A stretch of 64,000 nt of DNA from Methylotenera sp. (GTDB lineage: Bacteria > Pseudomonadota > Gammaproteobacteria > Burkholderiales > Methylophilaceae), in NCBI RefSeq assembly GCF_029946165.1, contig NZ_JAQSDZ010000022.1:1-64000 (forward strand), written 5' to 3'. The notes under the pieces are model-generated. The model was not told where the DNA came from. It did not search any database and saw only the letters and a program-made list of their open reading frames with translations. A program made the translations under genes and the position numbers. Shown here in pieces: positions 16,862 to 27,190 of this stretch. Each line of letters starts with the position of its first letter. Within the stretch, counting starts at the first letter, position 1.

Positions 16862-17584
16862 ATGATTGATCAAAATAAAAAAATACTAGTCGTTGATGAT
16901 GATGTGCGCTTACGTGAATTATTACAACGCTACCTGACTGAGCAAGGCTTCACAGTGAAGGTTGCTTCTGATGCTAAAGAGATGGATGGCGTTTTAGCAG
17001 CAGAATCTATTGACCTGCTAGTGCTAGATTTAATGCTGCCTGGAGAAGATGGATTATCCATTTGCCGCCGAGTACGGGGCACCGGCACTTTGTTACCCAT
17101 TGTGATGCTGACCGCGCGCGGCGATGAAGTTGATAGAATCATCGGCTTAGAAATGGGTGCAGATGATTACCTACCTAAACCATTTAATCCACGCGAATTA
17201 CTCGCTAGAATCAACGCAGTGATGCGTAGACATGAACGCTTACAACCAAGCGCGCCTGCTGTAAATACAGAGAGTGTGACTATTGGTGATTTCGTGTTTA
17301 ATGCGTCTACACGCTCGTTGAGCAAAGAAGGAGCTTCTGTCACTATTACCAGTGGCGAATTTGCCTTGCTGAAAGTATTTGTGGATCATCCACGTCAACC
17401 CTTATCTCGCGATAGGTTAATGCAACTTGCGCGCGGACGTGAGCTAGATGTATTTGACCGCAGCATTGATGTGCAAGTATCGCGTTTACGCAAATTAATT
17501 GAACCTGACGCAGCGCATCCACGTTATTTACAAACCATGTGGGGCTTTGGTTATGTATTTATTCCTGATGGCGAAGTTGACTGA
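16862..17584 (+). CDS. ompR: OmpR-family response regulator
   Basis: The protein has 240 residues from ATG 16862. The receiver domain shows the acidic pair in VVDDD, the phosphorylated Asp56 in LVLDLMLP, the Thr/Ala switch (MLTARG) and Lys in PKPF. The C-terminal winged helix includes SRDRLMQLARGRELDVFDRSIDVQVSRLRKLIE, of which the segment RGRELDVFDRSIDVQVSRL is close to E. coli OmpR. It is followed 48 bases later by its sensor kinase. It likely controls envelope or osmotic genes, by analogy. Confidence 0.9.
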   Translation: MIDQNKKILVVDDDVRLRELLQRYLTEQGFTVKVASDAKEMDGVLAAESIDLLVLDLMLPGEDGLSICRRVRGTGTLLPIVMLTARGDEVDRIIGLEMGADDYLPKPFNPRELLARINAVMRRHERLQPSAPAVNTESVTIGDFVFNASTRSLSKEGASVTITSGEFALLKVFVDHPRQPLSRDRLMQLARGRELDVFDRSIDVQVSRLRKLIEPDAAHPRYLQTMWGFGYVFIPDGEVD

Positions 17585-17632
17585 CGCCAACGTTAGTTAA
17601 CACTAAGGCTAACAAACCTAAGATTACTCAGT

Positions 17633-18946
17633 TTGAAATTCAACTTTCTACCTAAAACATTACTCGCAAGAGGGATGTTGCTCATTGCTTTTTTATTAGC
17701 TATTGGACAAATCGCCTCCTTGCAGATCTTTGAGTATTTTGAACGCGAGCCTCGCGCGGAAGCTACTGCGCTTCAAGCGGTTACTGTGGTGAATTACACT
17801 CGTGCCTCACTAATCGCTTCGCAAGATAATCTGCGCCTAGCTTTGCTGTCTGAACTAACGGGTAAAGAAGGTGTACGCGTTTATTACGCGGACTTTATGG
17901 AGGACATTGAACCTCTACCTCCTGATCCATTTATTAATATGGTCGCTGAAAAGATTAGAGAGCGGCTTGGCATAGAAACCATTATTACCGTCAATCACTA
18001 TGGTGTTCAGGGGCTGTGGGTCAGCTTTAATATCGGACAAGATGATTTTTGGGTAGTGATTCCAAAACTGCATGTTGAACGTCGCTTTCCATGGCAGTGG
18101 CTAGGCTGGGGTGCGCTAGTACTAATGCTGTCACTGGCAGGGGGTTACTTTATTGCCTTGCGTATTAACCGACCCATGCACTTATTAATGAATGCCGCGA
18201 ATAGGCTTCGTAAAGGCGAACAGCCTGAAAAGTTGCCCGAAGGAAGTTTTGCTGAATTGCGCGAGGTGAATGAAACCTTTAACAAAATGGCAGATTCTTT
18301 GGCTGAACTTGATGCAGAAAGAACCTTAATTCTTGCCGGCGTTTCCCATGATATTCGTACACCACTTGCAAGATTACGCTTAGCTGTTGAAATGCTACCT
18401 GATAAAGATTGTGGCAGCCTAAAAAATGGCATGATACAAGATATTGCTGACATGGATAATATCATTCATCAGTTTTTAGATTTTGTAAAAGGGGTCGAAG
18501 GCGAACCTACACAAATGATTGACATTAATGCCTTACTGCAAGCGGTACATGATAGACAACTCCGCGCTGGGCGTGACTTGGTAGTACAGTTAGCTCCCAC
18601 CTATTTCATTCCCGTTAAACCGTTAGCCATCCAACGCTTGTTGGACAATTTAGTGGGAAATGCTTATGCCTATGGCAAGGGGCAGGTTCGAATAGCTGGT
18701 AAAGTGACTGCTGAACATATTTTAATAAGTGTGTTTGATAATGGCCCAGGGATTCCAGAAAGCCATTTACAAAAACTGCTGCGTCCATTTGAAAGGCTAG
18801 ATACTGCGCGTAGCAATGCTGGTGGCAGTGGCTTAGGGTTAGCCATTGCCGATCGCATAGCCAAATTACATCATGGAAAATTAACGTTAATTAACCGACC
18901 AGAAGGTGGATTAGAAGCGAGATTAAGCATTCCGATTAAAAGTTAA
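17633..18946 (+). CDS. envZ: EnvZ-type sensor histidine kinase
   Basis: The 437-residue inner-membrane kinase has spans at about 12-32 and 158-178 flanking a periplasmic domain, then a HAMP domain, the H-box GVSHDIRTPLARLRL with phosphorylated His239, and the ATP-binding N-box (DNLVGNAYAYG), G1 (DNGPGIP) and G2 (GGSGLGLAIADRI) motifs. The frame begins with a TTG at 17633; an ATG 13 codons in would cut into the first span. It lies downstream of ompR in the same operon. Confidence 0.9.
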   Translation: MKFNFLPKTLLARGMLLIAFLLAIGQIASLQIFEYFEREPRAEATALQAVTVVNYTRASLIASQDNLRLALLSELTGKEGVRVYYADFMEDIEPLPPDPFINMVAEKIRERLGIETIITVNHYGVQGLWVSFNIGQDDFWVVIPKLHVERRFPWQWLGWGALVLMLSLAGGYFIALRINRPMHLLMNAANRLRKGEQPEKLPEGSFAELREVNETFNKMADSLAELDAERTLILAGVSHDIRTPLARLRLAVEMLPDKDCGSLKNGMIQDIADMDNIIHQFLDFVKGVEGEPTQMIDINALLQAVHDRQLRAGRDLVVQLAPTYFIPVKPLAIQRLLDNLVGNAYAYGKGQVRIAGKVTAEHILISVFDNGPGIPESHLQKLLRPFERLDTARSNAGGSGLGLAIADRIAKLHHGKLTLINRPEGGLEARLSIPIKS

Positions 18947-18973
18947 TTAAACTCAAAACACTCATGATGCGCA

Positions 18974-19684
18974 TTAATGTGCTTTTAGCTTTAACAACTC
19001 ATCAAACTGCTCAATTGGCATAGGCTTGCCAAATAAATATCCTTGGAAATGGCGACAACCTTTATTTAGCAGTATTGCTTTCTGCGCCTCGGTTTCAACG
19101 CCTTCGGCAATTACTTCAAAACCTAAGCTGCCCGCCATAGCAATAATCGTTTGTACGATAGATCTATCATTGATATCAACAACAAGATCACGCACAAAGG
19201 ATTGGTCTATTTTAAGTTGATTTAATGGCAGCATTTTTAAATATTGTAAAGATGAATACCCAGTTCCAAAATCATCTAAAGAGAATTGCACGCCAATAGC
19301 TTCTAAAGCAACCATAGATGTGACGATGTTATTAACACTCTCGAGCAAAAGGCTTTCCGTCAGCTCTAATTTAAGTCGTTTCGGCTTCACATTGTAACGA
19401 CTCAGCATAGCTTGAATTTGTGTCACAAAATCTAGTTGGCTAAACTGTTTTACGCTTACATTCACTGATAATGTTAAATTTGCTGTCGATGGATGCTCCT
19501 GCCATACTTCAAGTTGAGCGCAAGCAGTTTCGAGAACCCATTGTCCAATAGGCAAAATCAAACCTGTTTCTTCGGCAAGCGGAATGAAGTTTAAAGGAGA
19601 GATCACTCCCAGCTCTGGATGTATCCAGCGAATTAATGCCTCAGCCCCAAATGGACGATCTGCTTGATCGACCTGAGCTTGGTA
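18974..19684 (-). pseudogene. EAL domain cut off from the PAS-GGDEF gene by an in-frame stop
   Basis: The frame continues directly from the upstream gene after TAA at 19685-19687, without any shift. It reads YQAQVDQADRPFGAEALIRW, the start of an EAL c-di-GMP phosphodiesterase domain, and keeps later motifs such as LTESLLLES, DDFGTGYSSLQYL and VIAEGVETEAQ. The catalytic EAL residues and second metal-site DDFGTGYSS look intact. No good start codon with a ribosome-binding site is seen near the domain beginning, although an internal ATG at 19606 could start a truncated piece. Confidence 0.85.
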
Positions 19685-22399
19685 TTACAACTGTAGCTGC
19701 TTGTTTTCAAGCGCTTTACGAAGCTCAATCTCCAAAGAAGCTCGAGCATTAAAGGCTTCTTGCATCTTAGGGTCAAAGAAACATAAGGTGTTGCGCCCAG
19801 TTTTCTTTGCCTGATACATCGAGATATCAGCTTGTTTTAAAATATCCGCTACCAGCGACTGATTTCCGTCAAACATCGTCACGCCGATACTAGACGTATT
19901 GTGATAATGATGCGTGCCCAATGAATATGTTTGGTTAAGTGCGGCTAAAATTTTCTCGCCCAATACCTCTGCTGTGGCCGATGCATCTAATAGATTGTCG
20001 CTTAGGTCTTCTAATAGGACGACAAACTCATCTCCACCAAGGCGTGCGACAGTATCACCTGCCCGAACATTGTCGGTTAGCCGCTCAGCAACCTGTTGAA
20101 GCAATAAATCACCTACATCATGTCCTAGGGTGTCATTTAATGTCTTAAAATTATCTAAGTCTATCAGCAGCAATGCGCCAATTTGAGCAGTACGTGTGCT
20201 AGAAGCTATTGCTTGTTTGAGCCTATCATTAAAAAGTTGGCGGTTAGGTAGCTGAGTGAGGAAATCATGAAAAGCGATATGAAGAATCTTGTCAGCAGAC
20301 GCTTTTCGCTCGGTGATATCAACATGTGAGCCTACATAATGGCTAACGATGCCATCTTTGCTTTTAACCGCGGAGATCGAAAGCAAGTTAGACAATAACT
20401 GACCATTTTTATGACGATTTAAAATTTCGCCATGCCATGAGCCAGTCGTATGAATTTGATGCCATATATGCTCATAATAAGCGGTATCTTGCATACCTGA
20501 TTTAAGCAAAGTAGCAGTTCGGCCCACAGCCTCTTCAGCGGTATAACCGAAAACCTCCGTAAAAGCCTTATTCACTTTGAGTATATTCAATGAAGCATCA
20601 GTAATCATCACCGAGTTTTGAGATTCAAATGCTACCGCCGCAATCTGCAAATTAATCTCAGCCTGCTTGCGCTCGGTAATGTCTTGAATAGTGCCATGCA
20701 GCATCACGACCTTGCCACTCACATCACATCCGGCTTTGCCTCTTGCGGTTATCCAGCGATGGCTACCATCTGGGCGAACAACCTCAGCATCGCAATCATA
20801 TGCGGTTCCATTTGCTAGCGTTTCATTGACTGCTGTAGAAAGCAATTTCCAACTTTCCGTAGTAAAGCACTGTTCAATCTGAAGGTAGTCTGCCGGAGGT
20901 TGATCAGGATTAAGCCCATAGATTAGATAAACTTCATCCGACCAAACATGAGTATCTGTGATGACATCCCATGACCAATCTCCGATCATAGCTAATCGGT
21001 GCGCCTCTTTTAATCGAGCTTCACTCATTTGCAAGCTTTCATTTTTACGCTTCATCTCGGTAATATCTAACGAGATACGGCAAATGAATTCGGCTTTGCC
21101 AGATGCATTCAATACAGGAAAAATAGTGGTCATAAAATCACGAAGTTCACCTTCTACTGGAAAGCGCTCCTCTATGGTGTGACGCTTTAAGCTCGCCAAT
21201 ATCATAGCGTCGTTTTGACTAAAGCTATTTGCGATATCCTTTGGGTACAAATCAAAATCAGTCTTTCCTATAATCTCTTTTTCCTCTAGATGATGAATCT
21301 TTTGGAAATTAGGATTTGCCAACACATAATGCCCAGCCGTGTCCTTTAGGCTCAGTACCGCAGGGGAGTAATTAACGATTGCACTAAGCTTGAAGTCACG
21401 GTCTAACAACGCCGCCTGTGCTAGTTTAAAGGCAGTAATATCACGTGAAATACCAAATAGACCAATCACATTTCCTGCATCATCAAACATGGGGCCTTTG
21501 ATGGTATCGAAAACCATAGCCTTTCCATTAAATGAAACTACGTTTTCCTCATGACTTTGTGTCTGCAGACTTTCCATGATTTGCTGGTCCAGTGTCATCA
21601 CTGTTTTAGCTGAACTCTCAGGAAAAAGAAATTGATCGTCTTTTCCCAATATTTCGGCCATCGGTTTGCCAACAAAGTTTGCTGTTGCCTGATTGATAAT
21701 TAGATAGCGACCTAGTTTATCTTTAACAAAAATGGCATCTCCTGTACCAGACACCGCAACATTCAATAACCTAAGATTCCTTTCAGCTCTTGCGTGCATG
21801 CGCAATAAAATCTCACTTGAAATGCTAATGACTAAGCCGCTAAAAATAAAACTTCCCCATTGTATTAAGTCATATTTGTCAGTAATTTCAAGCTTGTTTA
21901 AAGGCTCAATTAATAAATAATCTATGCCGAGCGCGCCAAGGACAGTCGCCAAAAGACCAGGGCCAAAGCCGCCAAATAATGCGCTGAGAATAATCGGCAA
22001 AATGAATAAGCTCATAAGTGGTCGATGTTCTGTATTCAGCCCCATATTCATGCGCACAAACAACATTAACAAAGTGATAACGATAGCAAATGTGTAGGTG
22101 AGCCAAGCAGACCTATTCTCAATGAATGCGCCAGAAAAGACCACATCTTGCAGGCGCTCTTTAGCAGCTTGATCTAATTCAGGCATGGAGCGGAGGGCAA
22201 AGAAAAAACCTAACGCGGAAGCTAATACAAAGAAGACACCTTTTGCGGTTGATAACCAGACAATAGAGTGAATATCGGCAAAGATTGATAACAATTGGTC
22301 CGATAAGAATATCCATAGCAACCCCAGCACAGAGTAGCTAATAGTGACGAGCAGAATATAGCGATTACGAAGTAACATTATTTCATGCCGATCAAACAT
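19685..22399 (-). CDS. Membrane PAS-GGDEF diguanylate cyclase (truncated before EAL)
   Basis: The 904-residue protein has about five to six hydrophobic helices in the first 205 residues (a MASE- or DUF4118-like sensor). Four PAS/PAC units follow at roughly 210-330, 335-455, 460-580 and 590-710, then a GGDEF domain with LGGDEFVVLLED near 787. The protein stops at ELRKALENKQLQL, just where the linker into EAL begins, because a TAA replaces a Tyr- or His-like codon. It should make c-di-GMP if the GGDEF half is active. The EAL half lies in the same frame beyond the stop. Confidence 0.88.
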   Translation of the reverse strand: MFDRHEIMLLRNRYILLVTISYSVLGLLWIFLSDQLLSIFADIHSIVWLSTAKGVFFVLASALGFFFALRSMPELDQAAKERLQDVVFSGAFIENRSAWLTYTFAIVITLLMLFVRMNMGLNTEHRPLMSLFILPIILSALFGGFGPGLLATVLGALGIDYLLIEPLNKLEITDKYDLIQWGSFIFSGLVISISSEILLRMHARAERNLRLLNVAVSGTGDAIFVKDKLGRYLIINQATANFVGKPMAEILGKDDQFLFPESSAKTVMTLDQQIMESLQTQSHEENVVSFNGKAMVFDTIKGPMFDDAGNVIGLFGISRDITAFKLAQAALLDRDFKLSAIVNYSPAVLSLKDTAGHYVLANPNFQKIHHLEEKEIIGKTDFDLYPKDIANSFSQNDAMILASLKRHTIEERFPVEGELRDFMTTIFPVLNASGKAEFICRISLDITEMKRKNESLQMSEARLKEAHRLAMIGDWSWDVITDTHVWSDEVYLIYGLNPDQPPADYLQIEQCFTTESWKLLSTAVNETLANGTAYDCDAEVVRPDGSHRWITARGKAGCDVSGKVVMLHGTIQDITERKQAEINLQIAAVAFESQNSVMITDASLNILKVNKAFTEVFGYTAEEAVGRTATLLKSGMQDTAYYEHIWHQIHTTGSWHGEILNRHKNGQLLSNLLSISAVKSKDGIVSHYVGSHVDITERKASADKILHIAFHDFLTQLPNRQLFNDRLKQAIASSTRTAQIGALLLIDLDNFKTLNDTLGHDVGDLLLQQVAERLTDNVRAGDTVARLGGDEFVVLLEDLSDNLLDASATAEVLGEKILAALNQTYSLGTHHYHNTSSIGVTMFDGNQSLVADILKQADISMYQAKKTGRNTLCFFDPKMQEAFNARASLEIELRKALENKQLQL

Positions 22400-22497
22400 T
22401 AAGACATGAATAGTACCAGTATAAGTAGATGGTGCAAATTGCTAGGTAAGGGAACTAAACCCCTCAAACTTTCGGTTTACTCTGAGGGAATGCCTGA

Positions 22498-23904
22498 TTA
22501 ATTTGCGCCGGGTTCAAACCAATTCAAACGCTCACGCAACTGCACGACTTCACCAATTATCGTCAAACAAGGCGCTTTGATTTGCGCCTCTTTAACTTTC
22601 GCAGATAAATCTTTTAGTGTTGCTACAACCACGCGTTGCTTTTGTGTCGTGCCCTGCTGAACTACTGCGGCAGGCATATCTGGCGATACGCCATGGGCAA
22701 TGAGTTGCTCACAAATCTTTTCCATTCCAACCAAGCCCATATAAATCACCACGGTTTGGCGCGGGCGCGACATTGCCACCCAATCCAAATCTAAAGTACC
22801 TTCTTTTAAATGACCTGTAATAAACAAGCAAGCTTGTGCATAATCTCGATGTGTAAGCGGAATACCAGCGTAACTAGAAACGCCATTTGCCGCAGTAATG
22901 CCAGGCACCACTTGGAAAGGAACGCCGCGTTGCATTAAGGTTTCAATTTCTTCACCGCCTCGCCCAAAAATAAACGGATCACCACCCTTTAAGCGCAGAA
23001 CACGTTTACCTTCTAACGCCAACCTTGCCAATAATTCATTAATCTCTTCTTGTGGAAGCGTATGTTGATCGCGCGACTTACCTACATAAATGAGTTCTGC
23101 ATCTCGACGCACCAATTCCATCACTTCTGGGCTGACTAATTTATCGTACACACACACGTCACATTGCTGCATAAGACGCAAAGCTCTAAATGTGAGTAAA
23201 TCTGGGTCACCCGGGCCACCACCAACCAAATAGACCTCACCGTGATGCTTAGGGTCAGTTTTATCAGACGACTGGTCATCAGCAAGAAGATTGTCTAGCG
23301 CTCTTCTTGCCGCCTCATCTTGCCCAGATAAAATACGCTCAACAATCGGCCCTTGCAGTACGCCTTCCCAAAAGATACGGCGTTGCTGTGTAGTCGCAAA
23401 TTTCGCCTTAACTTTATCTCTAAATTCACCAGCGATTTCAGCAATACGGCCATAGCTTGCTGGCAACATGGTTTCAATTTTTGTGCGGATATAGCGCGCC
23501 AATACTGGAGCATTACCTTCACTTGAAATGGCAATCACAATAGGTGACCGCTCTACAATAGACGCCATGGTAAAGGTGCATAAAGCAGGAGAATCCACCA
23601 CATTTACTGGAATATTGAGCGCCATTGCAGCAGCTGAAACAGCCGTATTAACCGCCACATCATCAGTAGCCGCAATCACCAAACAAGCACCATCTAGCTG
23701 GCTTGGCTCAAAATTGGCATTGATATGATTGATTTTCCCGCCACTAACCAAATCACTTAACTCATGACATAGTTCAGGCGAATAAAGCACCACCGCCGCA
23801 TTCGCTTTAAGCAACATGGTCACTTTACGCGCAGCTACATCACCACCGCCTATGACAACACAACGGCGTTGAGTGATATTAATAAAAATTGGAAGTGCTT
23901 GCAT
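22498..23904 (-). CDS. cysG: Siroheme synthase CysG (trifunctional)
   Basis: The 468-residue protein has an N-terminal dehydrogenase/ferrochelatase (VVIGGGDVAARKV binds NAD) at residues 1-210 and a SAM-dependent uroporphyrinogen III methyltransferase at 220-460 (VYLVGGGPGDPDLLT, GKSRDQHTLPQEEIN, RLKGGDPFIFGRGGEE). It converts uroporphyrinogen III to siroheme for sulfite and nitrite reductases. No cys or nir genes adjoin. Length is normal for the family. Confidence 0.96.
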   Translation of the reverse strand: MQALPIFINITQRRCVVIGGGDVAARKVTMLLKANAAVVLYSPELCHELSDLVSGGKINHINANFEPSQLDGACLVIAATDDVAVNTAVSAAAMALNIPVNVVDSPALCTFTMASIVERSPIVIAISSEGNAPVLARYIRTKIETMLPASYGRIAEIAGEFRDKVKAKFATTQQRRIFWEGVLQGPIVERILSGQDEAARRALDNLLADDQSSDKTDPKHHGEVYLVGGGPGDPDLLTFRALRLMQQCDVCVYDKLVSPEVMELVRRDAELIYVGKSRDQHTLPQEEINELLARLALEGKRVLRLKGGDPFIFGRGGEEIETLMQRGVPFQVVPGITAANGVSSYAGIPLTHRDYAQACLFITGHLKEGTLDLDWVAMSRPRQTVVIYMGLVGMEKICEQLIAHGVSPDMPAAVVQQGTTQKQRVVVATLKDLSAKVKEAQIKAPCLTIIGEVVQLRERLNWFEPGAN

Positions 23905-23962
23905 GCCTAGCCTTTATTGCCTTGATTAACTAAATATCTTATTTGATAATACGATGAATCAC

Positions 23963-24550
23963 TTACTCTTTTAACACCATATCGATGCACAACACTGCGG
24001 CCATAATCAGAACGCGAGCCGTATCATTTGCAGCAACACTATTATCAATGGACAGCATATAATTGTCTGCACTGGTAAACAGCTCTCTACCCATACCAGC
24101 CCATTTTTTTGAAACGTTAGCGAGCTCTTTTTCGCCTTTCAAAAATCTAAAATCCCAGCTTGTCCACTTGCCTTGCAAAGTGCAAATCACGGTGCCTTGA
24201 GCATCTAACACATCAAATTTACCACCAATCGAAAAGAATTTACGGCTGAATGTACCAGCTAATTTTCCCAACTCGTCAAACACTTCTACTCTGGAATCAA
24301 ATATAGAAAAGCCGCGCTTTACGCTTAAAACATTGTCGCCATCAGGTGTGCGAACTTCTACATCAAACGGCGTCATGCGTTTGTAATCGGTAAAGCGAAA
24401 AATTTTGGTAAAAATACCAAGATTAGGCTCGCGGCACTCTAAAACTTTTTGATTGGTGCTAGGGTCATAAATATCGTAATTGTTAGCCGCTTTAAACATT
24501 CCAACTTGTTCTTTAACAAAAAATAGATTGTTACGAAGTACCGCGTGCAT
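23963..24550 (-). CDS. LURP-one-related / phospholipid-scramblase-like protein
   Basis: The 195-residue protein looks like a tubby-fold LURP-one-related protein: repeated short strands with NYDIYDP, VRTPDGDNVLSVKRGF, FDVLDAQGTVICTLQGKW and a C-terminal hydrophobic helix (RVLIMAAVLCIDMVLKE). These proteins may bind membranes or lipids, but the role in bacteria is unclear. The ATG is at 24550. It lies 58 bases upstream of cysG on the same strand. The fold call is by pattern only. Confidence 0.6.
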   Translation of the reverse strand: MHAVLRNNLFFVKEQVGMFKAANNYDIYDPSTNQKVLECREPNLGIFTKIFRFTDYKRMTPFDVEVRTPDGDNVLSVKRGFSIFDSRVEVFDELGKLAGTFSRKFFSIGGKFDVLDAQGTVICTLQGKWTSWDFRFLKGEKELANVSKKWAGMGRELFTSADNYMLSIDNSVAANDTARVLIMAAVLCIDMVLKE

Positions 24551-24741
24551 AGATGACCTTTAGAATTTTTATGTGATTTAACTTAAACGTAATTTTAATG
24601 GATTAAGAACTTAGCGCATACTTAAATCGTTAGCCGCAAATTGACAGGCTAAGGTAATTAGCACTAGGCTTAACAAAATGCGTTAAAATTATGCTTTAAA
24701 AAATGCTAGAGGCTATTGAAAAACTGCCTTGAAAACCAATC

Positions 24742-26124
24742 TTGAAACCTGCCTTGAAAACCACTGAAAATAAATTAGATTTGCTCACGCCCACTGGCAA
24801 TTTACCCAAAAAAGTATTTATTAAAACTTTTGGCTGCCAAATGAATGAGTATGACTCATCACGCATGGCCGATATGCTCAATGCGACTGACGGCATGGTG
24901 GAAACGCTCACGCCTGAAGATGCTGATGTGATATTGCTCAACACTTGCTCAGTACGTGAAAAAGCTGAAGATAAAGTATTTAGCCACCTTGGACGTTTTA
25001 TCCCACTTAAAAAAGCCAACCCAAACCTAGTGATTGGTGTAGGCGGCTGTGTGGCAAGCCAAGAAGGTGACAACATCATCAAACGTGCGCCTTATGTAGA
25101 TGTGGTATTTGGCCCACAAACATTGCATCGCCTACCTGAGATGATTAAAAATAGTCAGTCTAGCGGCGCTTCTCAGGTTGATATTAGCTTTCCTGAAATT
25201 GAGAAGTTTGACCATTTGCCGCCACCGCGCATAGAAGGCGCCAGTGCATTTTTAAGCATTATGGAAGGTTGCAGTAAATATTGCAGCTTTTGCGTTGTAC
25301 CTTACACACGCGGTGAAGAAGTCTCGCGTCCGTTTGAAGCTATCCTAACGGAAGCCGCACAACTGGCTGAACAAGGCGTGAAAGAAATCACCCTACTCGG
25401 GCAAAACGTGAATGCCTATCGCGCGCAATACAATGACTTAGAAGCTGATTTAGCCCTGTTGATTGAATTCATCGCCGAAATTCCGCAAGTCGAGCGCATA
25501 CGCTTTACCACTAGCCACCCAAATGAAATGAATCAGCGATTAATCGATTGTTTCGCTAACATTCCAAAACTAGCCGTGCAATTGCATTTACCCGTACAAG
25601 CTGGCAGTGACCGCGTGCTGATGGCCATGAAACGCAATTACACTGCGCTACAATTTAAATCCAGCATACGCAAACTGCGTGTTGCAAATCCAAATCTTAC
25701 TTTCACTTCAGACTTTATTGTAGGCTTTCCAGGGGAGTCAGAAGCTGAGTTTGAAGCCACGGCAAAGCTCATGCAAGACGTAGGTTTTGATTATAGCTTC
25801 AGCTTTTTATATAGCCCACGCCCAGGCACACCTGCTTCTTACTTAGCGGACGAAACCTCGCAAGAAGTTAAATTAGCGCGATTAACAAAGTTACAAACCA
25901 TTAACGAAGAATTGGGCAAAAACATCAGCACGCAAATGCTAGGCACGGTGCAACGCGTGCTGATTGAAAGTACATCGTGGAAAAACGCCAATGAGCTAGC
26001 TGGCAAAACCGATAATAATCGTATTGTTGATTTGGTAGGCAGCGAAAACTTAATTCACACCTTTGTTAACGTGCGCATTACCGATGTTAGCAACCCAAAA
26101 CGCTTACGCGGCGAAATAATTTAA
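24742..26124 (+). CDS. miaB: MiaB, tRNA ms2i6A37 methylthiotransferase
   Basis: The 460-residue radical-SAM enzyme adds methylthio to i6A37 of tRNA. The N-terminal UPF0004 domain has [24 protein letters not shown] and GGCVASQEG. The radical-SAM cluster motif is [20 protein letters not shown] domain closes the protein. There is no ATG before the conserved core; the frame starts with TTG at 24742 or the TTG at 24754. An imperfect duplication (CTGCCTTGAAAACCA at 24724 and 24750) lies across this start, and may obscure the true one. Confidence 0.95.
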   Translation: MKPALKTTENKLDLLTPTGNLPKKVFIKTFGCQMNEYDSSRMADMLNATDGMVETLTPEDADVILLNTCSVREKAEDKVFSHLGRFIPLKKANPNLVIGVGGCVASQEGDNIIKRAPYVDVVFGPQTLHRLPEMIKNSQSSGASQVDISFPEIEKFDHLPPPRIEGASAFLSIMEGCSKYCSFCVVPYTRGEEVSRPFEAILTEAAQLAEQGVKEITLLGQNVNAYRAQYNDLEADLALLIEFIAEIPQVERIRFTTSHPNEMNQRLIDCFANIPKLAVQLHLPVQAGSDRVLMAMKRNYTALQFKSSIRKLRVANPNLTFTSDFIVGFPGESEAEFEATAKLMQDVGFDYSFSFLYSPRPGTPASYLADETSQEVKLARLTKLQTINEELGKNISTQMLGTVQRVLIESTSWKNANELAGKTDNNRIVDLVGSENLIHTFVNVRITDVSNPKRLRGEII

Positions 26125-26137
26125 AAACACCTCTACA

Positions 26138-26163
26138 GTCACTCCCGCCTTCGCGGGAATGAC
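26138..26163. repeat. Small palindromic repeat (GTCAYTCCCGC..GCGGGAATGAC)
   Basis: An 11-bp stem with one mismatch and a four-base loop lies between miaB and ybeZ. It matches a common intergenic palindrome of proteobacteria. It may also damp read-through between the two genes. Confidence 0.7.
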
Positions 26164-26186
26164 GAATTGGAAATATAATCATACAA

Positions 26187-27134
26187 ATGGAAATCAACCT
26201 AACCCCAGAAGACAACTCACGCTTAGCCAATCTATGCGGCGTGCTCGATGAAAATATCAAGCAAATTGAAGATGCGCTAGAAGTGCAAATTACCAGACGC
26301 GGCTCACATATGCGCTTTACTGGCGATGTGCACAATATGCGCTTGGCGGTGCAGCTAATTGAAAGCTTTTATATTCGCGCTAAAAATCCAATCGGCTTAG
26401 ATGAAATTCAACTCGGCTTAGTTGAAATCAACAAACTAAAACCTGAGGATGTTGCTACCTCAAACGCACCTGTTTTAATGACACGTCGCACCGAATTACA
26501 TGGTCGCACACCAAGACAAATCGCGTACTTGCAACAAATTCAAGACCACGATATCACGTTTGGCATTGGCCCTGCTGGTACAGGTAAAACCTATTTAGCC
26601 GTTGCCAGCGCAGTAGATGCTATGAGTCGCGACCGCGTTAAACGCATTGTATTAGTTCGCCCAGCGGTAGAAGCTGGCGAAAAACTAGGCTTTCTCCCTG
26701 GCGATTTAAACCAAAAAGTTGACCCCTATTTACGTCCTTTATACGATGCACTCTATGACTTAGCTGGTTACGATACAGTAAATAAAATGTTTGAGCGTGG
26801 TGCAATTGAGGTAGCGCCACTCGCCTACATGCGCGGCCGTACGCTTAACCAAAGCTTTATTATTTTAGATGAAGCGCAAAACACCACGCCTGAACAAATG
26901 AAAATGTTTCTAACCCGCATTGGCTTTGGCACCAAAGCCGTGATTACGGGCGACGTAACGCAGATTGACTTACAACGCCATCAAAAGAGCGGCTTAGTAG
27001 AAGCACAAAAAGTATTAAAAGACATCAAAGGCATCGCCATGACACACTTTTTATCTGCCGATGTAGTGCGTCATCCACTAGTGCAAAAAATAGTCAATGC
27101 GTATGAAGAATACGAGAAAATTAATGAGAAATAA
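26187..27134 (+). CDS. ybeZ: PhoH-like ATPase YbeZ
   Basis: The 315-residue P-loop ATPase of the PhoH family has Walker A GPAGTGKT at 130-137 and Walker B FIILDEAQNT. The N-terminal region resembles a KH-like nucleic acid binder. It belongs to the conserved miaB-ybeZ-ybeY-corC-lnt group and is thought to act with YbeY in rRNA processing. Here psiE separates it from ybeY. Confidence 0.93.
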   Translation: MEINLTPEDNSRLANLCGVLDENIKQIEDALEVQITRRGSHMRFTGDVHNMRLAVQLIESFYIRAKNPIGLDEIQLGLVEINKLKPEDVATSNAPVLMTRRTELHGRTPRQIAYLQQIQDHDITFGIGPAGTGKTYLAVASAVDAMSRDRVKRIVLVRPAVEAGEKLGFLPGDLNQKVDPYLRPLYDALYDLAGYDTVNKMFERGAIEVAPLAYMRGRTLNQSFIILDEAQNTTPEQMKMFLTRIGFGTKAVITGDVTQIDLQRHQKSGLVEAQKVLKDIKGIAMTHFLSADVVRHPLVQKIVNAYEEYEKINEK

Positions 27135-27190
27135 AACCTTACAACTAGTAAGGTATAATTGTTTTTCCATTTGATGATTCAGGTTTAAAA

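Noticed and set aside
22457-22488. Possible hairpin after cysG (CCCTCA/TGAGGG)
   Set aside because: The stem is short and interrupted and no T-tract follows on the cysG strand.
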